Assembly: GCA_963787375.1 (NCBI GenBank)
Contig: CAWBCR010000013.1
Location: 1 to 64,000 of the forward strand
Direction of reading: 5' to 3'
Length of the DNA: 64,000 nucleotides
Source of the DNA: CAWBCR01 sp963787375
GTDB lineage: Bacteria; Chloroflexota; Anaerolineae; Aggregatilineales; UBA3940
Both the position numbers and the translations under genes were made by a program. A model generated the notes under the pieces. It made no database searches. It saw only the letters and a list, made by a program, of their open reading frames with translations, and was not told the origin of the DNA. How positions within the stretch are numbered: position 1 is the first letter of the stretch; the number at the start of each line of letters is the position of its first letter. This document shows positions 1 through 8,497 of the stretch, in pieces.

Positions 1-3
1 GAG

Positions 4-1008
4 ATGGAACTTCCTCGCCAGCAAGTCAACTTCACCCGTTACGTGCCGGGACAGGCGGACGGGCACTACGAAAGCTTCTTCCAACGCGCGAATGACCCCA
101 GCCGCCCGCGTGCCTTCTGGATCCGGTATACGATCTTCAGCCCGAAAGGCCATCCAGAAGACGCGGTCGGGGAATTGTGGGCCGTGTATTTTGACGGCGG
201 CCATCACATCGCGGTCAAACAGGTTTACCCCTTTCAGAACTGTACTTTCGAGCGCGGCGCGTTCCTGGTGCAAATCGGCGAGTCGCGGCTGGAGCCGGGC
301 AGCCTCAAGGGAGAGGCCGCTTCCGGCGGGCACAGCATTTCATGGGACCTCTCTTACAGCGGCAGCGCCGAACCCCTCTTTCTTCTGCCGCCCAGGATGT
401 ACACAACGAGAATCCCAAGCGCGAAAAGCCTCGTCGGGCTGCCGATGGCGACCTATCACGGCGCGCTGAGTGTGGGCGGCGAGCGTGTCGAGATTGCAGA
501 CTGGGTGGGCAGCCAGAATCACAACTGGGGATCGAAGCATACCGATCACTACGCCTGGGGACAGGTCGCGGGGTTCGACAACGCCCCCGACAGCTTTCTG
601 GAAGTGGCAACAGCCCGGCTCAAACTGGGGCCGATGTGGACACCTTTTATGACGCCGCTGGTGCTGCGGCACCGAGGCGAGGAAATCGCGCTGAACAGCC
701 TGCGCCAGATGATCCGCGCTCAGGCTTCCATCGACTTCTTCCACTGGCGATTCAGGTCGGAGACGGGGAGCGTTCGCATCGAGGGGGCGCTGTCAGCGCC
801 ACGCGAAGCGTTTGTCGGGCTGCGGTATGGCAACCCACCGGGAGGCAGCAAGCAGTGCCTCAACAGCAAGATCGCCGCCTGCGAACTCACGATAACCCGG
901 AAAGGGGCGGGCAGCCTGCCGCCAACCGAAACGCTGATCTGCAAGCAGCGCGCCGCTTTCGAGATACTGACGGATGACACGGGGCACGGGGTAGCGCTTA
1001 GCGAGTAG
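4..1008 (+). CDS. CrtC/AttH-like lipocalin-fold protein
   Basis: A 334-residue soluble protein with no signal peptide. The central segment QNHNWG (residues 171-176), followed by H179, Y183 and WGQ, is the conserved core seen in the CrtC (carotenoid 1,2-hydratase) and AttH/tocopherol-cyclase-like beta-barrel families; that assignment is from pattern memory, not a search. No carotenoid genes are nearby, so a hydratase role cannot be claimed and the substrate is unknown. The ATG at position 4 is almost at the window edge, so an upstream start or a partner gene cannot be excluded. Stop codon is present, and the protein length fits a complete two-lobed member of the family. Confidence 0.6.
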   Translation: MELPRQQVNFTRYVPGQADGHYESFFQRANDPSRPRAFWIRYTIFSPKGHPEDAVGELWAVYFDGGHHIAVKQVYPFQNCTFERGAFLVQIGESRLEPGSLKGEAASGGHSISWDLSYSGSAEPLFLLPPRMYTTRIPSAKSLVGLPMATYHGALSVGGERVEIADWVGSQNHNWGSKHTDHYAWGQVAGFDNAPDSFLEVATARLKLGPMWTPFMTPLVLRHRGEEIALNSLRQMIRAQASIDFFHWRFRSETGSVRIEGALSAPREAFVGLRYGNPPGGSKQCLNSKIAACELTITRKGAGSLPPTETLICKQRAAFEILTDDTGHGVALSE

Positions 1009-1146
1009 CGGTTAGCCAATATCAACTCAGCAACTAGATGACGTATCAGCGATTGGGGCGGCGTATCAAAGGAGCAAAACCCCTTGTGATGTCCTCAATA
1101 CGTTGATCAGAATATCAAGAAGACAAGCCGGAGGCATCGAACGAAG

Positions 1147-2154
1147 ATGAAAAGAACTCTAATCGCCATCCTGCGCTGGAGCGGACGGATATTGTTGGCT
1201 GCGCTGGGCCTATTTTTGAGTCTGATTATCATTCTGCTGGTTCGGGAATCTGTCGCCCGGAACAGGTACCGGGCTGAGTATCCTCCACCGGGACAAATGG
1301 TGAGCCTCGGCACTCACGATATCCATTTGAACTGTGTGGGGAGCGGAAGCCCGACGGTCGTTTTTGAGGCCGATCTTGATCAGTATGGATCATTAAGCTG
1401 GGTTTCTGTCCAGAGCGAAATAGGGAAACTCACCCGCGCGTGCAGCTATGACAGGGCCGGGATTCTGTGGAGTGAACCCGGACCACGCCCGAGAGACGGC
1501 GAGAGGATCGCTAACGAGCTTGGCGCTGTACTGGATGCGGCTGGAGAGGTGGGCCCCTATGTGCTGGTAGGACATGCATTTGGCGGCGCTTATGTCAGAA
1601 TATTCGCGGGGCGAAACCCTGATGACGTATGCGGCATGGTGCTGATTGAGTCAAGCCATCCTGAGATGTTCACACGGTTCGCAGAGTACGGCGTTGTGAC
1701 AGAAATCCCAGACAAGAATATCAGGCCATTGATCCTGCTTCTGTCTCATCTGGGAATGCCAGGCCGCTATAAGGGAAACAACTATAACCTGCCGCCCGAA
1801 GTCTATGATCCGGTACAGGCATTCCTACCTGAATCAAGCATGGCCTGGTTTGATGAAGAGGTCGAAGCGCCAAACTCACTGGCACAGGCGGGACAGTATG
1901 AATACCTTGGCGACTTCCCACTGATTGTCATTGCAACAGTCGTACCTATCTCTTCTGCAGCAGATCAGGGGCAAAGTCTAAATGATCTGTGGCTCGAATT
2001 GCAGCAGGAGTTACTCTCACTGAGTGAGAACAGCGAGATCAGAGTTTATGAAGTAGGACATTATCCTCAGCTTCAAAGCCCAGAACTGGTCATTGAGGCC
2101 ATTCAAGATGTGCTCGGAAGATGTGGAGCAACATCACCATTACCTGAAGAGTGA
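1147..2154 (+). CDS. Membrane-anchored alpha/beta hydrolase, nucleophile Ser replaced by Ala
   Basis: A 335-residue protein with one N-terminal membrane segment (about residues 12-33, LAALGLFLSLIIILLV region) and an alpha/beta-hydrolase domain outside or facing the periplasm. The nucleophile elbow reads GHAFGG instead of the usual GHSxGG: codon GCA at 1576-1578 gives Ala144. The late histidine region (VGHYPQLQSPELVIEAI) is retained. With no serine the usual hydrolysis cannot run, so this is either a pseudoenzyme, a binding protein or a decayed gene; the reading frame is otherwise clean. Codon use and GC are visibly lower than in flanking genes, which suggests acquisition. A GGAGG sits 13-14 nt before the ATG. 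Confidence 0.75.
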   Translation: MKRTLIAILRWSGRILLAALGLFLSLIIILLVRESVARNRYRAEYPPPGQMVSLGTHDIHLNCVGSGSPTVVFEADLDQYGSLSWVSVQSEIGKLTRACSYDRAGILWSEPGPRPRDGERIANELGAVLDAAGEVGPYVLVGHAFGGAYVRIFAGRNPDDVCGMVLIESSHPEMFTRFAEYGVVTEIPDKNIRPLILLLSHLGMPGRYKGNNYNLPPEVYDPVQAFLPESSMAWFDEEVEAPNSLAQAGQYEYLGDFPLIVIATVVPISSAADQGQSLNDLWLELQQELLSLSENSEIRVYEVGHYPQLQSPELVIEAIQDVLGRCGATSPLPEE

Positions 2155-2199
2155 CGGATAGCTAATGGCCAAAGGCGATGGAGAATTACGGGGGAGAGA

Positions 2200-2230
2200 A
2201 CAGGGGGAAGGCGCGCTGCCTTCCCCCTGT
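2200..2230. terminator. Convergent-gene hairpin
   Basis: Perfect 13-bp stem (2200-2212 with 2218-2230, arm ACAGGGGGAAGGC) with a 5-nt loop, between the 3' ends of the hydrolase (+) and the response regulator (-). It lacks a strong T-tract on either strand, so termination is inferred from position and stem quality. Confidence 0.6.
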
Positions 2231-2250
2231 GTGTTTGCGATATCGGCCCA

Positions 2251-2643
2251 TCACAGGGCTGTGTGGGGGCTGCGCTGCTGAAGGACTGTATGGACTGCCG
2301 GGATCAACTGGGTGTCCATATAGGCCTTACACACGAAGGCGTCGGCCCCGGCGTCGAGCGCCGCCCGGCGGTGATGCGGCGTATCGAGCAGGGTCAGCAC
2401 CAGCAGCGCCATGTCGGGCCACTGCTGCCTGACCTGGCTGGTCAGCTCGAAGCCGTTGATGCCCGGCATCGACAGGTCGACGATCATCAGGCAGGGCTGC
2501 ACACGGGGGACCAGCGTCAGCGCCTCCTCGGCGCTGTAGGCCTTGCCCACCACGTCAATCCCTTCACATTCGTTGAGGAACTCCTCGAGGACAGACACAA
2601 ATCCGTGATTGTCGTCGACGAGCAGCACGCGGCTGCATTCCAT
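2251..2643 (-). CDS. Single-domain response regulator
   Basis: A 130-residue stand-alone receiver (CheY-like). Visible hallmarks: acidic pair D10-D11, phosphoacceptor D56 in MIVDLSMPG, Thr in the VLTLL strand and K106 in FVCKA. There is no output domain, so it would act by phosphotransfer or protein contact. It lies downstream of, and in the same direction as, the histidine kinase and NarL-type regulator at 2761-5590, separated by about 117 bp, and may be the second target of that kinase; that pairing is inferred from proximity. Confidence 0.85.
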   Translation of the reverse strand: MECSRVLLVDDNHGFVSVLEEFLNECEGIDVVGKAYSAEEALTLVPRVQPCLMIVDLSMPGINGFELTSQVRQQWPDMALLVLTLLDTPHHRRAALDAGADAFVCKAYMDTQLIPAVHTVLQQRSPHTAL

Positions 2644-2760
2644 ATCCGGCCCTTATTCAATATCCGATGCCAGCAAGCCGAAACAAGCTGACGGCCCACT
2701 GTAATCAGTGTAACGTAGAGCCATGCAGCGACAAATGGGGTACTTCCCTACTCAGGATGT

Positions 2761-3414
2761 TCATGGCTCGTCGCTGATGATGCCGTGCATCAGCGCGAAG
2801 CGCACCAGCCCGGTGACGTCGCGGATGTCGAGCTTCTCCATCAGGTTGAAGCGGTGCTTCTCGACCGTCTTGACGCTGATTCCCAGCCGCCGCGCGACCT
2901 GGCGATTGGTGTTGCCTTCTGCGACCATTTGCAGCACCTCGCGCTCGCGGGCCGTCAGCCGGCCCAGCGGCGATGGCATCTGCTCGCGGCGCTGCACGTA
3001 GGCGTCGATCTCGTCCTGCGGAAGCTGCGCCGACAGGTAGCGCTGGCCGGCAAGCACCGTCTGGATGGCGTGCACCAGCTCGTCGGAGACAGCATCCTTG
3101 AGCAGATAGCCACGCGCGCCCGCCAGCAGGGCCTCGACGACATAGTCGGCGCGGCTGTACTGCGACAGAATAATAACCTCCGGCGGCTGGTCCATGGCAC
3201 GCAGCCGCCCGGTGGCCTCCAGGCCGTTCAGGTTGGGCATGCGCAGGTCCATCACGACCACGTCGGGATGTGTCTCGGCGGCGAGCGTCAGCGCCTGGGC
3301 CCCGTCCTCGGCCTGGGCCACGATCTCAAAAGCGCCCTGTTCCTCCAGCAGCGCGCGCAGCCCCTCCCGGACCAGATGATGATCTTCAGCCAGCAGAATC
3401 CTGATGGGCCCCAT
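2761..3414 (-). CDS. NarL/FixJ-type response regulator
   Basis: A 217-residue DNA-binding response regulator: receiver domain at about residues 1-120 with E10/D11, phosphoacceptor D56 (VVVMDLRMPN) and a Lys in YLLKDA, then a LuxR-type helix-turn-helix at about 150-210 (LTAREREVLQMVAEG, GISVKTVEKHRFNL). Its start codon lies inside the 3' end of the upstream kinase gene (29-bp overlap), so the two are translationally coupled and almost certainly a cognate pair. Targets are unknown; NarL-type regulators generally bind inverted heptamers near promoters. Confidence 0.92.
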   Translation of the reverse strand: MGPIRILLAEDHHLVREGLRALLEEQGAFEIVAQAEDGAQALTLAAETHPDVVVMDLRMPNLNGLEATGRLRAMDQPPEVIILSQYSRADYVVEALLAGARGYLLKDAVSDELVHAIQTVLAGQRYLSAQLPQDEIDAYVQRREQMPSPLGRLTAREREVLQMVAEGNTNRQVARRLGISVKTVEKHRFNLMEKLDIRDVTGLVRFALMHGIISDEP

Positions 3415-5590
3415 TTTTCGGCTCCTTACGCGGCAGCATGACTCGAATGCGGGTGCCCTCGCCCGGCACGGTCTGGATGGTCAGGTGCCCGCCGGCCCGC
3501 TCGGCGCGCTCCTGCATGCCCAGCAGGCCCAGCCCGGCGGTGGGCTTGTCGGCGCGAGTCAGCGCGGCCATATCAAACCCGCTGCCGTCGTCCTCGATAG
3601 ACAGCGCCAGCGCCTCCTGGGTCAGGCGGGCGGCCACCCGCGCGCGGGTGGCCGCGGCGTGCCTGACGATGTTGGTCAGCGACTCCTGCACAATGCGGTA
3701 GGCGATCAGCTCCGTGTCCGGCGGCAGGCGGTCGGTCGGGCCGCCCGAATCGAAGTCGATGGGCAGGCCGGTGCGCTGCGAGAGGCTATCGCACAGGGAA
3801 GCGAGCGCCGGCTCCCAGCCCATCTCATCGAGGAGCGGGGGGCGCAGCTCGTGTGACAGCGCCCGCACACTTTGCAGCGTCTCGTCCAGCAGCCTGCTGA
3901 GCGTGCCCAGCTTCTCCTGCGCGGCGGTGGCGTCCTCCGGCAGGGCGGTATCGACCATCTTGAGCCGCATCTTGGCGACGGTCAGCATCTGGCCGATCTC
4001 GTCGTGCAACTCGTGGGCGATGACCCGCCGCTCGTCTTCGTGGGCCTGCGTCACGCGCATGGACAGCTCCTGCAGGCGGGCGCGGGCCAGCACGTGCTGG
4101 CTGACATCACGCGCGATGCCTTCCAGCCCGATCAGATCGCCGCGCTCGTCGAACAGCGGGGCCATGCGCATCTCCAGGTGAACGGTGCTGCCGTTGCGGT
4201 GATGCCAGCGGACCACGCAGTAGGGCCGCGCGCCCTCCGGGTCGGCCAGGTTGGCAAGAACTTCTTCGTAGGCAGGCAGGTCCTCGATGTCGATGTTGCG
4301 ATAGTTGAGGCCGGGGTCATCATAATACTCGCCGGGCGTGTAGCCGGTGATGTCCAGCGCCGCCGGGCTGACATACTCGAAGCCGCGCGCATAGGTCCAC
4401 TTGAAGATCATGTCGGGCGCGTTCTCGGAAATGCGCTTGAAGCGGTCCTCGCTTTCGCGCAGCGCCTCCTCGGCCCGGTAGCGTTCGGTGATGTCGTGGC
4501 TGATGCCGATCAGCCCCAGAACAGCGCCCTGCGGCGAGCGGTACGGAAAGCGGTTCGTCAGGAAGATACGTCCGCCGCCCTGCGCCGGGAGGCGCTCCTC
4601 AACGGTGTGCGCCTCACCGGTGTCGATCACCCGCTGATCGGCAGCCCGCATGTTTCTAGCGCGCTCTTCGCCGAACAGGTCTTCATCCTGACGGCCCAGC
4701 ATGTCTTCCGGCTGCTTGCCGAACAGCCGCGCCCCCGCCGGGTTGACGAGCACGTAGGTCAACTGCGCGTCCTTCATGTAGATGATGTCTTCGGCGTGCT
4801 GCACGATGGCCCGCAGCTTGAACTCATCCTCCAGCAGCGCCCGCTCGACGCGCTGCCGCTCGGTCACGTCGTTGACGATCACGTCGAGCACGGGCCGCCC
4901 CTCGTAGGTGATCGGGCTGAACAGCACTTCGACGTCGCGCGTCTCGCCGTCCACCGTCCGGTGCGAGTCGATCAGGATTGGGTTAGCGTCCTTGAGCAAC
5001 CGCCGGACGGCCTTCTGCAGGTTCTCATGCTGCCGGGCGCTCAACTCACCCAGCGTGCGGCCTATCAGCCGGTCGTGCCCATAGAACGCGCGGGCGGCGT
5101 GGTTCGCGTCGAGCACGGTCAGAGTCGCGGGGTCGAGCAGCAGCTTGACGGCCCGCGCCTGCTCGAACACGTGACGGTAGGGATCGGCGGCCCCGCTGTA
5201 CGTGCCGAGCGTGTCGCGCAGCTTCTCAATCAGCCCGCCAAGGTCAGCAGCAGGCACCACCGCGCCCCGGACCGTCCCCGGCAGGCTGCCGACGATGCCG
5301 GCAGCACGCTCCATCTGCTCGCTTTCAGCCAGCAGCAGCAGGCACGTGGCCGGCAGGGCGGCGCACACCTGCTCGACGATCTGCTCGCCGCTCTGCGAAC
5401 CGAGCCGCATCTCACTGAGGGTGATGTCGAAGATCAGGTCTCTGCTCAGCAGGTTGTGAAGGGTGGCAGGGTCGGGGGCATCGGTAATGGTGAAGCGCAG
5501 GTCCGGCGCTGAGTCCAGTGCGGCATAAATCCAGGCACGCCGGGCGGCGTTCGAGTTGACCAGTAAGACCAGATATGGTAGGGTTGTCAT
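3386..5590 (-). CDS. Multi-PAS sensor histidine kinase (NarX-like) with degenerate receiver
   Basis: A 734-residue cytosolic sensor kinase with no membrane segment. Domain order: a receiver-like fold at about residues 5-125; three PAS domains at about 145-250, 255-375 and 380-505, each ending in a DVTERQ or DITERY-type linker; a HisKA_3 dimerisation domain with the phosphorylated histidine in RRVIAHELHDEIGQ; and an HATPase with the N-box ESLTNIVRHA and G-box DDGSGFD. In the N-terminal receiver-like domain the phosphoacceptor position reads LSEMRLG, that is Glu60 instead of Asp, so it probably cannot be phosphorylated. Overlaps its response regulator by 29 bp. Stimulus unknown; PAS domains suggest a redox or small-molecule signal. 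Confidence 0.9.
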   Translation of the reverse strand: MTTLPYLVLLVNSNAARRAWIYAALDSAPDLRFTITDAPDPATLHNLLSRDLIFDITLSEMRLGSQSGEQIVEQVCAALPATCLLLLAESEQMERAAGIVGSLPGTVRGAVVPAADLGGLIEKLRDTLGTYSGAADPYRHVFEQARAVKLLLDPATLTVLDANHAARAFYGHDRLIGRTLGELSARQHENLQKAVRRLLKDANPILIDSHRTVDGETRDVEVLFSPITYEGRPVLDVIVNDVTERQRVERALLEDEFKLRAIVQHAEDIIYMKDAQLTYVLVNPAGARLFGKQPEDMLGRQDEDLFGEERARNMRAADQRVIDTGEAHTVEERLPAQGGGRIFLTNRFPYRSPQGAVLGLIGISHDITERYRAEEALRESEDRFKRISENAPDMIFKWTYARGFEYVSPAALDITGYTPGEYYDDPGLNYRNIDIEDLPAYEEVLANLADPEGARPYCVVRWHHRNGSTVHLEMRMAPLFDERGDLIGLEGIARDVSQHVLARARLQELSMRVTQAHEDERRVIAHELHDEIGQMLTVAKMRLKMVDTALPEDATAAQEKLGTLSRLLDETLQSVRALSHELRPPLLDEMGWEPALASLCDSLSQRTGLPIDFDSGGPTDRLPPDTELIAYRIVQESLTNIVRHAAATRARVAARLTQEALALSIEDDGSGFDMAALTRADKPTAGLGLLGMQERAERAGGHLTIQTVPGEGTRIRVMLPRKEPKNGAHQDSAG

Positions 5591-5803
5591 CGTGAATAGG
5601 CTCTTGACCTGCCTGTTCTGAAGCTGCTGGTTCCTACCGACAACTCATTATAGGGGTGGATGGGGCAACGATCAAATGACACGTCGGTATGGCCTCACCT
5701 GCACCCAGGGGTGGCCCCACTGCCGGCGATGCGTTCCGACGTCCCTACTTGGCTCTCTCAGCGCTGTACGATGGGGCTCGCAGCGCGATAAGGATACGCA
5801 GGT

Positions 5804-6955
5804 TTGCCTATGACAACGAACGGCGGCCCTACCGGGGGCGCGGCGCGGCAGGCGACGCTGCTCCTGGTAGACGACGACCCCTCCATTCTAGACGGCGTCA
5901 CCGACTTGCTGGCGCTGAACGGTTACCGGGTGATCACCGCGGCCAACGGGCGCGAGGCGCTGGGTGTGATGCAGCAGCAGCGCCCCGATCTGATTATCTC
6001 CGACATCGTGATGCCCGACATGGACGGCTACGAGCTGTTCAGCGCCATCCGCAGCAACCCGCTCTGGACGCCCATCCCGTTCATCTTCCTGACCGCGCGC
6101 GGCCAGCAGGCCGACATCAGCACCGGCAACAGCCTTGGCGTCGACGCTTACCTCACCAAGCCCTTCGAGCCCGACACGCTGCTGGGCGTCGTACAGGGGC
6201 GGCTGCGCCGCCTGCAGGACATCCAGCTGATGGCTCAGAATGAGATCGAGCGGATGAAGGGCCAGCTGATCTCCGTCTTCAGCCACGAGCTGCGCACGCC
6301 GCTGACGTATGTCTACGGCTATGCCAGCCTGCTGCTGGAGGGGTTCGACGATCTTGAGCGGGAGATGGTCGTCTCGATGCTGAACGGCGTCCAGCGGGGA
6401 GCGGAACGGCTGACGACGCTGGTCGAAGACCTGATGACGCTGGTGCGGATCGACAGCGGGGTGGTCGAGATGGACATCCGGATGCATCGCAGCGACTGCG
6501 ACCTGGCGACGCTCGTCGGGCGGGTGGTCAAGAAGCTTGCGCCGCGCGCCACCGAGCGCGGCGTCGTGGTCGTGACGAGCGTGCCCCGGGGGCTGAAGGC
6601 CAGCATCGCGGCGTCGTACATTGAGGATGCCACCTTACGCCTGGTCGACAACGCGATCAAGTTCGCCCCGGAGGGCTGCGGCCACGTGCGGATCAGCGGC
6701 AAAGCCGCCGGAGAGGCGGTCATGATTCAGATCAAGGACGATGGGATCGGCATCGACCCGGCGCAGCAGGCGCACATCTTCGAGCGGTTCGAGCAGCTTG
6801 ATCGCGAGGCGATGGAGCAGCAGGGCGTTGGCCTGGGGCTGACGCTGGCCCGCGAAGTGGTACGGCTGCACGGCGGCGACATCACGGTGCAGAGCGAGCC
6901 GGGCGCTGGCAGCGAATTCACCATCCGCCTGCCGGCGTCGAAAGGGCCGGCCTAG
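5804..6955 (+). CDS. Hybrid response regulator-histidine kinase
   Basis: About 383 residues: an N-terminal receiver (acidic DDD cluster, phosphoacceptor in LIISDIVMPDMDG, Lys in YLTKPFEP), a short linker, a HisKA domain with H-box FSHELRTPLTYVYGY, and an HATPase domain with N-box LVDNAIKFAP and G-boxes DDGIGID and GVGLGL. A receiver placed before the kinase core suggests that phosphorylation of the receiver by another kinase gates this one. The start may be TTG 5804 (AAGGA at 5790-5794, 9 nt upstream) or ATG 5810 two codons later. It is divergent from the PAS kinase gene across a 213-bp gap in which I see no clear promoter; its stop overlaps the convergent transferase gene. Confidence 0.9.
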   Translation: MPMTTNGGPTGGAARQATLLLVDDDPSILDGVTDLLALNGYRVITAANGREALGVMQQQRPDLIISDIVMPDMDGYELFSAIRSNPLWTPIPFIFLTARGQQADISTGNSLGVDAYLTKPFEPDTLLGVVQGRLRRLQDIQLMAQNEIERMKGQLISVFSHELRTPLTYVYGYASLLLEGFDDLEREMVVSMLNGVQRGAERLTTLVEDLMTLVRIDSGVVEMDIRMHRSDCDLATLVGRVVKKLAPRATERGVVVVTSVPRGLKASIAASYIEDATLRLVDNAIKFAPEGCGHVRISGKAAGEAVMIQIKDDGIGIDPAQQAHIFERFEQLDREAMEQQGVGLGLTLAREVVRLHGGDITVQSEPGAGSEFTIRLPASKGPA

Positions 6956-8240
6956 TTCGGGCCTGCGCCGAGCGCCATCGCCGCGCTGAATATCAACAGC
7001 CCGCCGAAGCCCAGGGCGATCAGCGTCCACAGCACGATCCGGTCCCGCGCCGCCCGGCGGCGGGCGAGCGTGCGCACCCAGTCGGCGATGAGCACGGTCA
7101 GCGGGAACAGGGCCAGCGCATAGCGCCCCACGCTGATCGAATACAGCACCTCGCCAGTCCCCAGCCGCCAGTTCACCTTGCTGACGAACACCAGGAAATA
7201 CCCCCCCGTATAAGCCAGCAGCGACAGCCGCCGCTGCCTGGGCGCGAGCGCCAGCGCGACGATCAGCGCCGGGACGATAGCCATCGACAGAAAGTCGACG
7301 TTGATCAGCGTGCCGGGCAGGTTCTGAATGAAGTAGCGGGCGTTGATCACGACGCTTTCCGGGGGCGTCACGAAGAAATGGTAGGAGGCCGACGCGTAGG
7401 TGCGGACCAGCGGCGGCAGCCCGACGCTGCGGCGGTATAGCTCGAAGGCGATGTAGCCCAGCGGGATCAGCGCCAGCGGCACCCACTTATTGAGCGTGTC
7501 CCACAGCCGCTGGCGGAGGGTCAGGCCGGAGGGTTGCGCTTCGAGCAGGACCAGCACGGCGACGGGCAGCATCAGCGCGCCCTGGGTACGGGCCAGCGTC
7601 GCCAGCAACCCGCTGATTCCGGCCAGCAGCCAGCGGTCGGTGGCGGCGGCGTAGAACACGCCCAGCACCAGCGCCAGGTAGATCGCGTCGGACATGGGGG
7701 CGCTGAAAAGTAGGCCAGCGGCAGCAGCGCGCAGGTCGCGACGGCGTAGGGGGCCAGCCCGGCGTCCCCGTAGAACACCTCGACGACGCGGTACAGCAGC
7801 GCCAGCGCCAGCGCAAACGACAGCGTGCCAAAGACCATCCCGGCCAGGTCGATGCCACCCGGCAGCACGAGGTCGATCAGGCGGATACCGAGCGGCGTCA
7901 GCGGCGAGTAAACGCTGGCGTGGGGGTCGATGGCGCGGTAGCCGTTCTGCGCCAGGTTGAGGTACTCGATCACATCCCAGCGCCGCCACACCCCGAACAA
8001 CAACTGCTGCAAGCGCCCGGCCAGCGGCGGGAGGTTAGCCAGCGCGTGGCTCTGGAAGTCGATGGGATGATCCGTCAGGCCGCCGAACAGCAGCCACGCG
8101 CCGGCCATCCACAGGGCGAGCAGCAAGCGGTGCGCCAGCGCCACGCCGGCCCCCCACATCAGGGCAGGCTGCCACGCGCGGAATCGCTCCCGCAGGGGGA
8201 TCGATGCCGCGCTGTGCTGTTCGTCTGCCTGGTCTGCCAT
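6952..8240 (-). CDS. PIG-V-like membrane mannosyltransferase, one frameshift
   Basis: Conceptual product of about 430 residues with roughly ten hydrophobic segments. The luminal motif WDVIEYLNLAQNGY followed by FSAPMSDAIYLAL is characteristic of PIG-V/GPI-mannosyltransferase-2-like bacterial proteins that use polyprenyl-phosphate sugars outside the membrane; substrate here is unknown. The reading frame breaks at about 7697-7700 in a run of five C (minus strand): one additional C would join PLAYFSAP to MSDAIYLA without loss. The 3' end overlaps the convergent hybrid kinase gene by a few bases. I treat it as intact with a consensus error, because sequence on both sides matches the family. Confidence 0.8.
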
Positions 8241-8349
8241 GCCAGCCTGCCTGTGCTTACCGGGTGACGGTCACCAGTGGCGAGTATAGCCAGCGGCGGC
8301 GCGTTGGACAAGCAGGGGGCCTCACCCCCTGTCTCGCTGCGCTCGACAT

Positions 8350-8377
8350 CCCCCTCTCCATCTTAATGGAGAGGGGG
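8350..8377. repeat. GC-rich intergenic hairpin in a divergent region
   Basis: Perfect 12-bp stem (CCCCCTCTCCAT, 4-nt loop CTTA, complementary arm). It lies between two divergent gene starts (8240 minus, 8498 plus), where a terminator is not expected, and is preceded by CCTCACCCCC and GCTGCGC elements that also appear at 21530-21590 and 60180-60290. More likely a dispersed REP-like element than a terminator. Confidence 0.5.
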
Positions 8378-8497
8378 AAATACTGATGGGGCGTCATGCG
8401 CGGCGGGAGCGTGTACCACGCGGGCCGAATAGGGTAGAATGGTGTGACGCCGCAACGCGGCGCAGTGCTTGAGGCCGCCGACGCGGTGGGAGCGCCT

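Noticed and set aside
3872..5512. Long plus-strand open frame (546 codons) opposite the PAS kinase
   Set aside because: It is the antisense shadow of a kinase with clear domains; its translation is low-complexity His/Arg/Gln-rich and lacks any ribosome-binding site.
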